A DNA stretch of 59,157 nt from positions 1 to 59,157 of the forward strand of contig JANZZL010000132.1 in NCBI GenBank assembly GCA_026419405.1, in the 5' to 3' direction. Below, piece after piece: positions 46,336 to 56,482 of this stretch. Numbering within the stretch: the stretch's first letter is position 1; each line of letters begins with the position of its first letter. The translations under genes were made by a program, and so were the position numbers. The notes under the pieces were generated by a model, which was given only the letters and a program-made list of their open reading frames with translations, did no database searches and was not told where the DNA came from. The DNA is from Paracoccaceae bacterium (GTDB lineage: Bacteria > Pseudomonadota > Alphaproteobacteria > Rhodobacterales > Rhodobacteraceae).

Positions 46336-47625
46336 TCAGCGCCGCGAGGCCTCGAGCACGTCCTCGAAGGTCCTCAGCCCGGTGCGCGGCGCCTGGACGA
46401 GGACGGCCATGTTGCCCGGCTTGTGTTCGTTGCGCAGCATCTTCATGTGCGCGGCGGGAATGTCCTCCCACGGGAACACCTCGGACATCGCCGGGTCGAG
46501 CCTGCGGGCCAGCATCAGGTCGTTGGCCGCACTGGCCTGCTTGAGGTTGGCGAAATGGCTGCCCTGCACCCGCTTCTGGTGCATCCAGAGATAGCGGGCG
46601 TCCATCGTCAGGTTGTAGCCGGTGGTGCCGGCGCAGATCACCACCATGCCGCCGCGCTTCACCACGAAGACCGAGACCGGCATCGTCGCCTCGCCGGGGT
46701 GCTCGAACACCATGTCGACGTTCACGCCCTTGCCGGTGATGTCCCAGATCGCCTTGCCGAAGCGGCGCACCTCGGCGAACCAGTCCCGGTATTCGGGCGT
46801 GCCGACCTTGGGCATCTGGCCCCAGCAGGTGAAGTCCTTGCGGTTGATGACGCCCTTCGCGCCGAGGCTCATCACGAAGTCGCGCTTCTCCTCGTCGGAG
46901 ATCACCCCGATCGCGTTGCCGCCGGCGGTGTTGATGAGCTGGATCGCAAAGGAGCCGAGGCCGCCCGAGGCGCCCCAGACCAGCACGTTCTGCCCCGGCT
47001 TCAGCTCGTGCGGCTTGTGGCCGAACAGCATCCGGTAGGCGGTGGCGAGCGTCAGCGTGTAGCAGGCCGATTCCTCCCACGTCAGGTGCTTCGGCCGCTT
47101 CATCAGCTGGCGCGCCTGAACGCGGGTGAACTGCGCGAAGCTGCCGTCGGGCGTCTCGTAGCCCCAGATCCGCTGGCTGGGGCTGAACATCGGGTCGCCG
47201 CCGTTGCATTCCTCGTCGTCGCCGTCGTCCTGGTTGCAGTGGATGACGACCTCGTCGCCGACCTTCCAGCGCTTGACCTTCTCGCCCACGGCCCAGACGA
47301 TTCCGGCGGCGTCCGAGCCGATCACGGCGTAGGGGGCCTTGTGGCCGTCGAACACGCTCACCGGCTGCCCGAGGCAGGCCCAGACCCCGTTGTAGTTGAC
47401 CCCGGCCGCCATCACGAGCACGAGCACCTCGTGGCTGTCGAGCGTGGGCGTGTCGATCACCTCGACCTGAAGCGCCTTCACCGGCTCGCCGTGCCGCTCC
47501 CGCCGCAGGACCCAGGCATACATCTGCCGGGGCACGTGGCCGAGGGGCGGGATCTCTCCAACCTCGTAGAGGTCCTTGCGCGGCGCCTCGTAGCTCAGCG
47601 CCTGTGCCTTCGTGTCGAGGGCCAT
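46336..47625 (-). CDS. ccr: Crotonyl-CoA carboxylase/reductase
   Basis: Ccr (EC 1.3.1.85), the key enzyme of the ethylmalonyl-CoA pathway, converts crotonyl-CoA, CO2 and NADPH to (2S)-ethylmalonyl-CoA. The 429-residue medium-chain reductase begins MALDTKAQALSYEAPRKDL, has VIGSDAAGIVWAVG, HCNQDDGDDEECNGGDPMF, the NADPH motif VLVWGASGGLGSFAIQL and IWDITGKGVNVDMVFEHPG, and ends with RTGLRTFEDVLEASRR. GGAG six bases before the ATG at 47625 marks the start; an ATG at 47637 is an alternative. The promoter carries GCGCAACTTTGCAA. Confidence 0.95.
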   Translation of the reverse strand: MALDTKAQALSYEAPRKDLYEVGEIPPLGHVPRQMYAWVLRRERHGEPVKALQVEVIDTPTLDSHEVLVLVMAAGVNYNGVWACLGQPVSVFDGHKAPYAVIGSDAAGIVWAVGEKVKRWKVGDEVVIHCNQDDGDDEECNGGDPMFSPSQRIWGYETPDGSFAQFTRVQARQLMKRPKHLTWEESACYTLTLATAYRMLFGHKPHELKPGQNVLVWGASGGLGSFAIQLINTAGGNAIGVISDEEKRDFVMSLGAKGVINRKDFTCWGQMPKVGTPEYRDWFAEVRRFGKAIWDITGKGVNVDMVFEHPGEATMPVSVFVVKRGGMVVICAGTTGYNLTMDARYLWMHQKRVQGSHFANLKQASAANDLMLARRLDPAMSEVFPWEDIPAAHMKMLRNEHKPGNMAVLVQAPRTGLRTFEDVLEASRR

Positions 47626-47699
47626 CTGGGTCTCCATCGGCGGCGGTCCTTGCTGCGCCGCAGAATCGCGCGGCACGTTCCCATCGGATATCGACGGTC

Positions 47700-47713
47700 G
47701 CGCAACTTTGCAA
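47700..47713. promoter_or_regulatory. GCGCAAC/TTTGCAA element upstream of ccr
   Basis: GCGCAACTTTGCAA lies 75 bp upstream of the ccr ATG. Its left part GCGCAAC equals that of the mcd and ecm sites. The right part (TTTGCAA) is the type of half-site bound by RamB-like acetate regulators. An 11-bp palindrome ATACC-C-GGTAT (47713-47723) touches it. Confidence 0.45.
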
Positions 47714-47738
47714 TACCCGGTATACGAATTTTGAAATT

Positions 47739-49091
47739 TTATGTCGCGGCGGATTCTCCGCTGCGGCGCGACAGGTGCGGGCTTGCCGCAGGTGCAGCGG
47801 CCAGGTGGGCGATCGAATTGGCGTAGAAGGCGAAGAGCGGCTCCTCGCCGGGTCTGATGGCGAGGCCCTCGGGCGTCTCGACGACAAGCCCCCGCATGCG
47901 CAGGTTCGCGAGCCCTTCGGGCGCCCCCTCGGGCACCATGTCGGCGAGTTGCGCCTCGCTGAGCGGCCGGCCCGCGGCCAGCATCGCCTCGGCGACGAGC
48001 GGAACCGGCAGCCGCGGCACCTCGGCGGCGATCCGGCGCATCAGTTCCTCGGCCAGCGCCGCGACCGGGTCGGCGTGGGGCGTGGCGAGGAAGGCGGTCA
48101 GCGACAGCGGCGCGCCGAAGCCGACGCCGGCCTCGCCGTACTTGCGGAACCGGCCCGTCACCAGCCGGCGGACCAGGCGCCAGAGGAAGCGGAGCAGGCT
48201 CGTCACCGGCGAGGCGAAGCTCCGCCCGGCATCGCCCTGCGCGGCGATCAGGGCGCGGTCCTCGAGCACGCGGTCGTAGTTCAGCCCGACGGGAACGAAG
48301 ACGACATCCCGCACCGCCGGATCGAACCCGTCCACGATGTAGGAGAGGATGCCGAGCTTCGGCGGCTGGAGGCGGCCATCGCGGCTGAGCCCGCCCTCGG
48401 GGAACACGGCCTGGGTCACCCCCGCCGCCGTGGCCATGGCGACGTAGCGGCCCAGGACCTTGCGGTAGAGCGCATCGCCCGACCTGCGCCGGACGAAGTA
48501 GGCCCCCATCGGGCGGATCAGCGCCCGCAGCGGCCAGACCCGCGCCCATTCCCCCACCGCATAGGCGAGCGCGGTGCGCGAGGCGGCGAGGTAGGTGACA
48601 AGCACGTAGTCCATGTTGGACCGGTGGTTCATCACGAAGACCACCGCCGCCTCGGGATCGACCTTGCCCAGCGCGCGGTCGTAGCGCGTGACCTTCACCC
48701 GGTAGAGCCGCCGGGACAGCCAGCGCGCCGCCCGCGTGGCGAAGCCGAAGTAGAGCGAGGCCGAAAAGGCCGGCACGATCTCGCGCGCGTAGCGCAGCGC
48801 GCGCTCGTGGGCGACCGCCTCGGGGATGCCCTCGGCGGCCGCGGTCTGCGCCACCGCGGCGAGCACGTCGCGGTCGTAGATCAGCCGCTGGATCGTGTCG
48901 TGCCGGCGGGCGAGCTTGAAGGGCTGGATCGGCTTGGCCAGGCGCCGGTTCAGCTCGGCGACCACGCGCTCCATCCGGCGGCGGAAGAACCAGCGCACCG
49001 AAGGGAACAGGAAGTGCGACGCGAAGGTGACTGCCGCGAACGCCAGGATCAGGATGAGCAGCCAGAGCGGCAGTTCGACGGTTCGGAACAT
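47739..49091 (-). CDS. PlsB-like glycerol-3-phosphate/1-acylglycerol-3-phosphate acyltransferase
   Basis: The 450-residue protein has an N-terminal membrane helix (LLILILAFAAVTFASHF), the catalytic FVMNHRSNMDYVLVTYL (H156, D161), the FPEGGLSRDGRL motif (motif III) and VFVPVGLNYDRV (motif IV), as in PlsB/GPAT enzymes that start phospholipid synthesis by acylating glycerol phosphate. Its size is smaller than E. coli PlsB (about 800 residues), so the exact acceptor is uncertain. It lies between ccr and ecm, reading in the same direction as ccr. Confidence 0.8.
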   Translation of the reverse strand: MFRTVELPLWLLILILAFAAVTFASHFLFPSVRWFFRRRMERVVAELNRRLAKPIQPFKLARRHDTIQRLIYDRDVLAAVAQTAAAEGIPEAVAHERALRYAREIVPAFSASLYFGFATRAARWLSRRLYRVKVTRYDRALGKVDPEAAVVFVMNHRSNMDYVLVTYLAASRTALAYAVGEWARVWPLRALIRPMGAYFVRRRSGDALYRKVLGRYVAMATAAGVTQAVFPEGGLSRDGRLQPPKLGILSYIVDGFDPAVRDVVFVPVGLNYDRVLEDRALIAAQGDAGRSFASPVTSLLRFLWRLVRRLVTGRFRKYGEAGVGFGAPLSLTAFLATPHADPVAALAEELMRRIAAEVPRLPVPLVAEAMLAAGRPLSEAQLADMVPEGAPEGLANLRMRGLVVETPEGLAIRPGEEPLFAFYANSIAHLAAAPAASPHLSRRSGESAAT

Positions 49092-49190
49092 CCGTGCCAG
49101 CGTTGCAGGAAAGGACCGGGCGGTAAATCCTGCGATGCCGCGCCGCAGCGAATTGACACCGGAAGGAAGTTGCGGCTATCTGCGGCAGAC

Positions 49191-49208
49191 GCGCAACAAA
49201 ATTGCGCA
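49191..49208. promoter_or_regulatory. Palindromic GCGCAA-N5-TTGCGC operator before ecm
   Basis: GCGCAACAAAATTGCGCA contains perfect arms GCGCAA/TTGCGC with a 5-base spacer. It ends 21 bp before the ecm ATG, in the 138-bp gap that also serves the divergent PlsB-like gene. The mcd site matches it at 15 of 18 positions. Confidence 0.6.
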
Positions 49209-49229
49209 AGGCGAGTCGAGGGCCCCGAG

Positions 49230-51188
49230 ATGACCGAGCGCGACAAACCCTGGCTGTTCCGCACCTATGCGGGGCATTCCACGGCCAAGGCGTCGAACGC
49301 GCTCTACCGCACGAACCTCGCCAAGGGTCAGACGGGCCTGTCGGTCGCCTTCGACCTGCCGACCCAGACCGGCTACGACAGCGACCATCCGCTGGCGCGC
49401 GGCGAGGTCGGCAAGGTCGGCGTTCCCATCGCGCATCTCGGCGACATGCGCACGCTGTTCGAGGGCATCCCGCTCGAACAGATGAATACCTCGATGACGA
49501 TCAACGCGACCGCGCCCTGGCTGCTCGCGCTCTACATCGCGGTGGCCGAGGAACAGGGGGCCGACATCTCGAAGCTCCAGGGCACGGTGCAGAACGACAT
49601 CATCAAGGAATACCTCAGCCGCGGCACCTACATCTGCCCGCCGAAGCCCAGCCTGCGGATGATCACCGATGTCGCCGCCTACACGGCGCGGCACATCCCG
49701 AAGTGGAACCCGATGAACGTCTGCTCCTACCACCTGCAGGAGGCCGGCGCGACACCCGAGGAGGAACTGGCCTTCGCGCTCGCCACCGCCTGCGCGGTGC
49801 TCGACGACCTGCGCGCCAAGGTTCCGGCGGAGGACTTCCCCGGCATGGTGGGCCGCATCTCGTTCTTCGTGAACGCGGGCATCCGCTTCGTCACCGAGAT
49901 GTGCAAGATGCGCGCCTTCACCGAGCTGTGGGACGAGATCTGCCGCGACCGCTACGGGGTGGAGGACGAGCGCCACCGCCGCTTCCGCTACGGCGTGCAG
50001 GTCAACTCGCTGGGCCTCACCGAACAGCAGCCCGAGAACAACGTCTACCGCATCCTGCTCGAGATGCTGGCCGTCACGCTCTCGAAGAACGCCCGCGCCC
50101 GCGCGGTGCAGCTTCCGGCCTGGAACGAGGCGCTGGGCCTGCCGCGGCCCTGGGACCAGCAGTGGTCGCTGAGGATGCAGCAGATCCTCGCCTACGAGAC
50201 CGACCTTCTGGAATACGGCGACCTGTTCGACGGCAACCCGGTCGTGGCCGCGAAGGTCGAGGAGCTGAAGGCGGGCGCGCGGGCAGAGCTGAGGCAGATC
50301 GACGCGATGGGCGGCGCGGTCGCGGCGATCGAATACATGAAGGCGCGGCTCGTGGAGTCGAACGCCGAGCGCATCGCCCGGATCGAGCGGGGCGAGACCG
50401 TGGTCGTCGGCGTCAACCGCTGGCAGGCTGGCGAGCCCTCGCCGCTCGTGGCCGGCGACGGTGCGATCATGCAGGCCGACCCCGAGGCCGAGGCCGACCA
50501 GGTCGCACGGCTCGTGGCATGGCGCGCCACGCGCGACGAGGCGGCGGTCAGGGCCGCGCTCGCCGCGCTCGCCGAGGCGGCGCGCAGCGGGGCCAACATC
50601 ATGCCGCCCTCGATCGCCGCCGCGAAGGCGGGGGCCACGACCGGCGAATGGGGCGCCGTGGTGCGCGCCGCCTTCGGCGAGTTCCGCGCGCCGACCGGTG
50701 TTTCGCGCGCGCCGTCGAACCGTACCGAGGGGCTCGACGAGATCCGCGAGGCGGTCGATGCGGTCTCTGCCCGGCTCGGGCGGCGGCTGAAGTTCCTGGT
50801 CGGCAAGCCGGGGCTCGACGGCCATTCCAACGGCGCCGAGCAGATCGCCGCGCGGGCGCGCGACTGCGGGATGGAGATCGCCTACCAGGGCATCCGCCTG
50901 ACGCCCGAGGAAATCGTTGCCGCCGCGCAGCAGGAGGCGCCGCACGTGATCGGGCTTTCGATCCTGTCGGGCAGCCACATTCCCCTCGTCACCGAGGTGA
51001 TGAGCCGGCTGCGCGCGGCGGGGCTTTCGATTCCGGTCGTCGTCGGCGGCATCATTCCCGAAGCCGATGCCGCAAGGCTCCGGGAGCTTGGCGTCTCGCG
51101 GGTCTACACGCCGAAGGATTTCGAGCTCAACCGGATCATGCGCGATATCGTGCTGATTGCCGATCCGCAGGCGGTGGCGGCCGAATAG
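49230..51188 (+). CDS. ecm: Ethylmalonyl-CoA mutase
   Basis: Ecm (EC 5.4.99.63) is a coenzyme-B12-dependent mutase that turns (2R)-ethylmalonyl-CoA into (2S)-methylsuccinyl-CoA. The 652-residue protein has the mutase TIM-barrel domain with GLSVAFDLPTQTGYDSDHPLARG, MNTSMTINATAPWLLALY and LEMLAVTLSKNARARAVQLP, and the C-terminal cobalamin domain whose axial-His motif DGHSNG lies at about residue 530. The start MTERDKPWLFRTYAGHST at 49230 is the family N-terminus. It provides the substrate for the Mcd encoded at 33647. Confidence 0.94.
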   Translation: MTERDKPWLFRTYAGHSTAKASNALYRTNLAKGQTGLSVAFDLPTQTGYDSDHPLARGEVGKVGVPIAHLGDMRTLFEGIPLEQMNTSMTINATAPWLLALYIAVAEEQGADISKLQGTVQNDIIKEYLSRGTYICPPKPSLRMITDVAAYTARHIPKWNPMNVCSYHLQEAGATPEEELAFALATACAVLDDLRAKVPAEDFPGMVGRISFFVNAGIRFVTEMCKMRAFTELWDEICRDRYGVEDERHRRFRYGVQVNSLGLTEQQPENNVYRILLEMLAVTLSKNARARAVQLPAWNEALGLPRPWDQQWSLRMQQILAYETDLLEYGDLFDGNPVVAAKVEELKAGARAELRQIDAMGGAVAAIEYMKARLVESNAERIARIERGETVVVGVNRWQAGEPSPLVAGDGAIMQADPEAEADQVARLVAWRATRDEAAVRAALAALAEAARSGANIMPPSIAAAKAGATTGEWGAVVRAAFGEFRAPTGVSRAPSNRTEGLDEIREAVDAVSARLGRRLKFLVGKPGLDGHSNGAEQIAARARDCGMEIAYQGIRLTPEEIVAAAQQEAPHVIGLSILSGSHIPLVTEVMSRLRAAGLSIPVVVGGIIPEADAARLRELGVSRVYTPKDFELNRIMRDIVLIADPQAVAAE

Positions 51189-51291
51189 GCGGCCTGTCCC
51201 ACGCATTGCCGATCGATTGTCTTTTCCGGCGCTTTCCGGTAATTGCTTGACTGCGTGCAATCGAATTCCGCAAGGCCAGGGGAGAACAATC

Positions 51292-51606
51292 GTGAAAATC
51301 GATCTGGGCGGGCTTTCGAGGACGGAATTGCAGAAGCTCAAGTCCGACGTCGAAAAAGCCATTGCGGCCGCCGACGAGAAGAGGCGGGCCGAGGCCCGGA
51401 AGACCGCCGAGGAAGCAGCGCGGAAATTCGGCTTCTCGCTAGACGAACTCGTCGCGCGGCCCCGCGGAAGGGCGGCCGCGGTCGGCGCCCCGAAATACCG
51501 CAACCCGGCGAATCCGAAGCAGACCTGGACCGGCCGGGGCCGTCAGCCGGGCTGGATCAAGGAAGGTCTGGCGCGGGGCGGAAAGCTCGCCGACTTCGCG
51601 ATCTGA
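51292..51606 (+). CDS. H-NS-family nucleoid-associated protein (HvrA-like)
   Basis: The 104-residue protein has an N-terminal coiled-coil oligomerisation part ([34 protein letters not shown]) and the H-NS DNA-binding motif at the end: [22 protein letters not shown] (RGR hook). The same family includes HvrA and Spb of Rhodobacter, which control photosynthesis and nitrogen genes. GGGGAG precedes the GTG start at 51292. It forms a unit with deoD, which begins 9 bp later. Confidence 0.88.
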   Translation: MKIDLGGLSRTELQKLKSDVEKAIAAADEKRRAEARKTAEEAARKFGFSLDELVARPRGRAAAVGAPKYRNPANPKQTWTGRGRQPGWIKEGLARGGKLADFAI

Positions 51607-51614
51607 CGCGGCCG

Positions 51615-52319
51615 ATGTCGACCCATATCGGGGCGGCCCCCGGCGAGATCGCTGAAACCGTGCTCCTGCCGGGGGATCCGCGGCGGGCGAAATGGGCGGC
51701 GGAGACCTTCCTCGAGAATGCGCGCCTCGTCAGCGAGGTGCGCGGCATGCTCGGCTTCACCGGAACCTGGAAGGGCAATCCCGTCACCATCCACGGCAGC
51801 GGCATGGGGATGCCCTCGCTCTCGATCTACGTCAACGAGCTAATCCGCGATTACGGCGCGCGGACGCTGATCCGCATCGGGTCCTGCGGCGCCATGCAGG
51901 AGGCGGTGCGGATCCGCGACGTCGTGCTGGCGATGACGGCCTCGTCGCTTTCGACGCCCTCGCGCGGGGTGTTCCGCGAGCTGAACTTCGCGCCCTGCGC
52001 CGACTGGGGCCTGCTGCGGTCGGCCGCCGATGCCGCCGCGGCCTCGGGCACGCCCTTTCATGTCGGCGGGATCTATTCCTCGGACGTCTTCTACGACGAG
52101 CGGCCCGACCTCAACCAGCAGCTCACCCGGCACGGCGTGCTTGCCGTGGAGATGGAGACGGCCGAGCTCTACACGCTTGCCGCCCGCCACGGGCGGCGGG
52201 CGCTTGCCGTGCTGACGGTGTCGGACCACCTGCTCACGCACGAGGCGCTGCCGGCCGAGGACCGGGAACGCAGCTTCGGCGCGATGGTCGGGATCGCGCT
52301 CGCCGCGGCCTTCGCCTGA
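51615..52319 (+). CDS. deoD: Purine-nucleoside phosphorylase
   Basis: DeoD (EC 2.4.2.1) is a hexameric enzyme splitting purine (deoxy)nucleosides with phosphate. The 234-residue protein has the phosphate-binding [40 protein letters not shown] and the base/ribose-binding [14 protein letters not shown], all of the E. coli DeoD type. It directly follows the H-NS-like gene and is the second purine-salvage site in the window besides amn-ade. Confidence 0.92.
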   Translation: MSTHIGAAPGEIAETVLLPGDPRRAKWAAETFLENARLVSEVRGMLGFTGTWKGNPVTIHGSGMGMPSLSIYVNELIRDYGARTLIRIGSCGAMQEAVRIRDVVLAMTASSLSTPSRGVFRELNFAPCADWGLLRSAADAAAASGTPFHVGGIYSSDVFYDERPDLNQQLTRHGVLAVEMETAELYTLAARHGRRALAVLTVSDHLLTHEALPAEDRERSFGAMVGIALAAAFA

Positions 52320-52322
52320 GGC

Positions 52323-52799
52323 TCAGAAGCGGGGCTCGAGCGGCCGGGTCAGCTCCACGGCGCCCCCGGCGAGCGCGACGCCGGGGCTGCGCATCAGCCG
52401 CGCCTCGGGGTGTGCGGCCGGATCGCAGCCCGAGACGAAGAGGTCCACGCGCCGGTTGAGCGGGCTCGATGCCCCGGTGGAGGGGGTCGCGTCCCAGCGG
52501 TCGGACAGCGCGACGATCTGCGCGGCGCCAAGGCCCGCCCGGCGGAGCGCCCCCGCCACGACCCCGGCCCGCGCCTCGGCCACCCGCGCGTTGCCGCGCG
52601 GCGACCCGTCGTCATCGGCATGGGCCGAGAGCGCGAAGGTCGCGCCGGGGTGCGCGCGGGCCAGCCGGTGCAGCAGCAGGGCATCCGCCCGGGTCAGCGC
52701 CGCGCTGGAGTGAGCGAAGTGCAGGGTGAAGCGGCAGTCGGCCGCGGCCGGCGCGGCGGCCGCAAGGAGCAGGGCGGCGAGAAGGGCGGTCGGTCGCAT
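52323..52799 (-). CDS. OmpA-like periplasmic protein
   Basis: The 158-residue protein has a signal peptide (MRPTALLAALLLAAAAPAAA, cleavage near AAADC). The C-terminal OmpA-like domain includes HFAHSSAALTRADALLLHRLARAHPG, a central SAHADDDGSPRGNARVAEARAGVVAGAL segment corresponding to the peptidoglycan-binding helix region, and SSPLNRRVDLFV. It is probably a periplasmic, peptidoglycan-associated protein. No lipobox or beta barrel is present. Confidence 0.75.
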   Translation of the reverse strand: MRPTALLAALLLAAAAPAAADCRFTLHFAHSSAALTRADALLLHRLARAHPGATFALSAHADDDGSPRGNARVAEARAGVVAGALRRAGLGAAQIVALSDRWDATPSTGASSPLNRRVDLFVSGCDPAAHPEARLMRSPGVALAGGAVELTRPLEPRF

Positions 52800-52863
52800 G
52801 GCGCCTCCGGGTGTTGCCTGCCCCGAGAAGTAGCCCGCCCGCGGCGCTCGGCCAAGCGCGCCG

Positions 52864-53586
52864 TCAGCGGCGGCGGAAGGTCAGGTAGTGCGGCACCCGT
52901 CCCTCGCGCAGCGCCTTCTGCTCGTAGCGGGTGCTGATCCAGTCGGCCCAGGGGCGCCGCCAGTCCTGCGGCCCCTCGGCCAGCCAGTCGAACCCGGCCT
53001 TCGGCACTTCCTCGAGCGTCTGGCGCACGTAGTCGGGGATGTCGGTCGCCACCCGCAGCTCGGCCCCCGGTGCCATGATCCGCGCAAGCGGCGCCAGATG
53101 CTCGGGCGTGACGAAGCGGCGGCGGTGGTGCTTCCGCTTCGGCCAGGGGTCGGGGTAGAGCAGGAAGGCGCGCGCCACCGAGGCATCGGGCAGCACGTCC
53201 ATCAGGTCGCGCGCGTCGCCGGGGTGGATGGCGATGTTGTCCAGCCGCTGCCTGCGGATCTTGCCGAGCAGCATGGCGACCCCGTTGATGAAGGGTTCGG
53301 CCCCGATGATCGCCACCTCGGGGTGCAGGGTGGCCTGATGCACCATGTGCTCGCCGCCGCCGAAGCCGACCTCGAGCCAGACCGGCCGCCCGCCGAAGCG
53401 CCGGGCAAGGTCGAGCGGACGGCGCTCGGGGTTCTCCTCCCAGCTCACCGGGCCGGGGGAGAGGGCGGTGAGATCCTCCGCGAGGTAGCGGCGCTGCGAG
53501 TCCTTCAGCGCCTTGCCGTGACGCCGGCCGTAGAAGTTGCGCCAGGCCCGCGCGGGCGGGCCGGAAACGGAAGCGGGATCATGCAT
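52864..53586 (-). CDS. trmB: tRNA (guanine(46)-N7)-methyltransferase
   Basis: TrmB (EC 2.1.1.33) methylates G46 in the tRNA variable loop. The 240-residue protein has a basic N-terminal segment FYGRRHGKALKDSQRRYL, the SAM motif VWLEVGFGGGEHM, IGAEPFINGVA, the catalytic YPDPWPKRKHHRRRFV and the ending STRYEQKALREGRVPHYLTF. It is transcribed toward the OmpA-like gene and follows metK after a hairpin. Confidence 0.95.
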   Translation of the reverse strand: MHDPASVSGPPARAWRNFYGRRHGKALKDSQRRYLAEDLTALSPGPVSWEENPERRPLDLARRFGGRPVWLEVGFGGGEHMVHQATLHPEVAIIGAEPFINGVAMLLGKIRRQRLDNIAIHPGDARDLMDVLPDASVARAFLLYPDPWPKRKHHRRRFVTPEHLAPLARIMAPGAELRVATDIPDYVRQTLEEVPKAGFDWLAEGPQDWRRPWADWISTRYEQKALREGRVPHYLTFRRR

Positions 53587-53604
53587 GGGCGCTCCCTCTC
53601 GCGC

Positions 53605-53634
53605 GTCCCGGCCGGCAGGTCAAGCGGCCGGGAC
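53605..53634 (-). terminator. 10-bp stem hairpin after metK
   Basis: GTCCCGGCCG (53605-53614) and CGGCCGGGAC (53625-53634) are exact complements around a 10-base loop, 14 bp after the metK stop in metK's direction of reading. No U-tract follows. It is the most likely terminator or attenuator between metK and trmB. Confidence 0.5.
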
Positions 53635-53648
53635 ACCGGCGCGGCGGG

Positions 53649-54887
<1,239 letters not shown>

Positions 54888-54893
54888 GAAGGG

Positions 54894-54940
54894 CGCTCCA
54901 TTGGGGTATTGCCGCCACGCCAGGAAGCCGTTGTGACGGA
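54894..54940 (-). ncRNA. SAM/SAH riboswitch
   Basis: Reading the reverse strand, GTCACAACGGCTTCCTGGCG is followed by TGGCGGCAATACCCCAATGGAGC. This matches the SAM/SAH riboswitch consensus known from Rhodobacterales metK leaders: stem GUCAC (54933-54937) with GUGGC (54914-54918), the loop GGCUUCC, and AAUGGAGC, whose Shine-Dalgarno GGAGC (54895-54899) can pair with GCUUC of the loop (pseudoknot). Ligand binding would hide the site and turn off metK translation, as known for this class. Confidence 0.88.
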
Positions 54941-54951
54941 TCGGCGGAGCG

Positions 54952-56478
54952 TTACGCGGCGCGGTCGCCGCGGTCAATGCGATTCACCGACCCCCATGCC
55001 GCGAAGGCCAGCACGAGCAGCACCAGGGCCACAAGCGCCGGAAGATCGCCGGTGCGCGCGTAGGGCGTGGGGGGCAGCGCGCCCGGCAGGGGCGCATCGA
55101 GGAACCCCTGCTTGCCCAGACCGAGCTCGGCCCGGATGCGGCCGCGCGCGTCGATCACGGCGCTGACGCCGGTGTTGGCCGCGCGGATCACCGGCAGCCC
55201 CTGCTCGACCGCGCGCATCCGGGCCTGGGCGAGGTGCTGGAACGGCCCGCTGACCTCGCCGAACCAGGCGTCGTTGGTTGCCTGGAGCACCCAGTCGGGC
55301 CGCGGCGCGAGGCGCAGGTTCTGCGGGAAGATCGCCTCGTAGCAGATCAGGGCGAGCGCCCGGCCGATCCGCGGCCCGAAGTCGAGCGCGGCCGGCCCCG
55401 GCCCCGCCGAGAAGCCCGCGCCGTGGCTGGCGGCCATGCCCTGAATGCCGAAGCGTCCGAGCAGCTCGCCGAAGGGCACGTATTCGCCGAACGGCACGAG
55501 GTGGTGCTTGTCGTAGACCTGGGCCGGGCCGCCCCCCGGCGCGGTCACGGCCAGGCTGTTGTAGTAGCGGCCCGCCTCGCGCCGGGCGATGCCGAAGACG
55601 ACCGGGCGCCCGCCCGCCACCGCGTCGATCTGCGCGAGCAGATGGCCGGAGTCGTCAAGCAGGTAGGGAACCGCCGTCTCTGGCCAGATCACCAGGTCGG
55701 GCAACGGGCCCTGCGGCGCCGCGGCGGTGGCGGTCATCAGGCGCATCAGGAACTCCTGCGCGCGCTCGGGGTCCCACTTCAGGCTCTGCTCGGCGTTCGG
55801 CTGCACGATGCGCAGCGTGACCGCCCGGTCGGGCGGCATCGGCCGCGCCAGTTCTGCGAGGCCCCAGGCCCAGGCGCCGGCGAGGAGCGCCGCCGCCGCG
55901 GCGGGGCCCGCCAGGCGGCCGGGGCCGCGGCCGAGGCCCAGCGCGGCGAGGGCGGCAGCGAGCGCCGTCGCCAGCGTCAGCCCGTGCGGGCCGACGAGCG
56001 CGGCGAGCTGCATGGGCGGCGCCCCGATCCAGATGTAGCCGATCAGCGCCCAGGGGAACCCGGTGAACAGCCAGGCCCGCGAGGCCTCGGCCGCCGCGAG
56101 CAGCGCCGCGGTCAGGAACAGCCCGGCCCGGCCCTGGCCGAAGCGGCGGCCGAGCCCGAAGGCCAGCGCCCAGAAGAGCGCAAGCCCGCCCGGCAGCAGG
56201 ACGAGCGCGAAGGGCGCCATCCAGCCGTGGCGCACGGGATCGACGAAGAACGGCTCGACGATCCAGAAGAGCGCGCCCGCGAAACAGCCCGCGCCGCCGG
56301 CCCAGCCGGTCAGCGCCGCCTGTCGCCAGCCCGGCGCGCGGGCGCCGAGCGCGAGGAGTGCCGCGAGCGCGGCGAAAGCCGGCAGCGGCCAGGAGAGCGG
56401 TGCCTGCCCCGTGGCAAGGACGAGGCCGGTGCCGAAGGGCAGGGCGGCCGCCCGCAGCGTCGCGGCGCGAAGGCGCAT
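54952..56478 (-). CDS. lnt: Apolipoprotein N-acyltransferase
   Basis: Lnt (EC 2.3.1.269) N-acylates lipoproteins in the inner membrane. The 508-residue protein has six or more N-terminal membrane helices, then the nitrilase-like catalytic domain with [12 protein letters not shown] (Glu), [20 protein letters not shown] (Lys) and [13 protein letters not shown] (nucleophilic Cys), and a last helix ([17 protein letters not shown]). It follows corC by four bases and ends the phoH-ybeY-corC-lnt run, as in many proteobacteria. The start at 56478 ([14 protein letters not shown]) is clear. Confidence 0.95.
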   Translation of the reverse strand: MRLRAATLRAAALPFGTGLVLATGQAPLSWPLPAFAALAALLALGARAPGWRQAALTGWAGGAGCFAGALFWIVEPFFVDPVRHGWMAPFALVLLPGGLALFWALAFGLGRRFGQGRAGLFLTAALLAAAEASRAWLFTGFPWALIGYIWIGAPPMQLAALVGPHGLTLATALAAALAALGLGRGPGRLAGPAAAAALLAGAWAWGLAELARPMPPDRAVTLRIVQPNAEQSLKWDPERAQEFLMRLMTATAAAPQGPLPDLVIWPETAVPYLLDDSGHLLAQIDAVAGGRPVVFGIARREAGRYYNSLAVTAPGGGPAQVYDKHHLVPFGEYVPFGELLGRFGIQGMAASHGAGFSAGPGPAALDFGPRIGRALALICYEAIFPQNLRLAPRPDWVLQATNDAWFGEVSGPFQHLAQARMRAVEQGLPVIRAANTGVSAVIDARGRIRAELGLGKQGFLDAPLPGALPPTPYARTGDLPALVALVLLVLAFAAWGSVNRIDRGDRAA

Positions 56479-56482
56479 CCGC

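Noticed and set aside
47604-49229. Forward frame of about 540 codons before ecm
   Set aside because: It is opposite ccr and the PlsB-like gene and has shadow composition; Ecm homology starts at 49230.
51242-51261. ATTGC/GCAAT 5-bp inverted repeat before the H-NS-like gene
   Set aside because: Arms are too short to distinguish from chance and no promoter pair fits around it.
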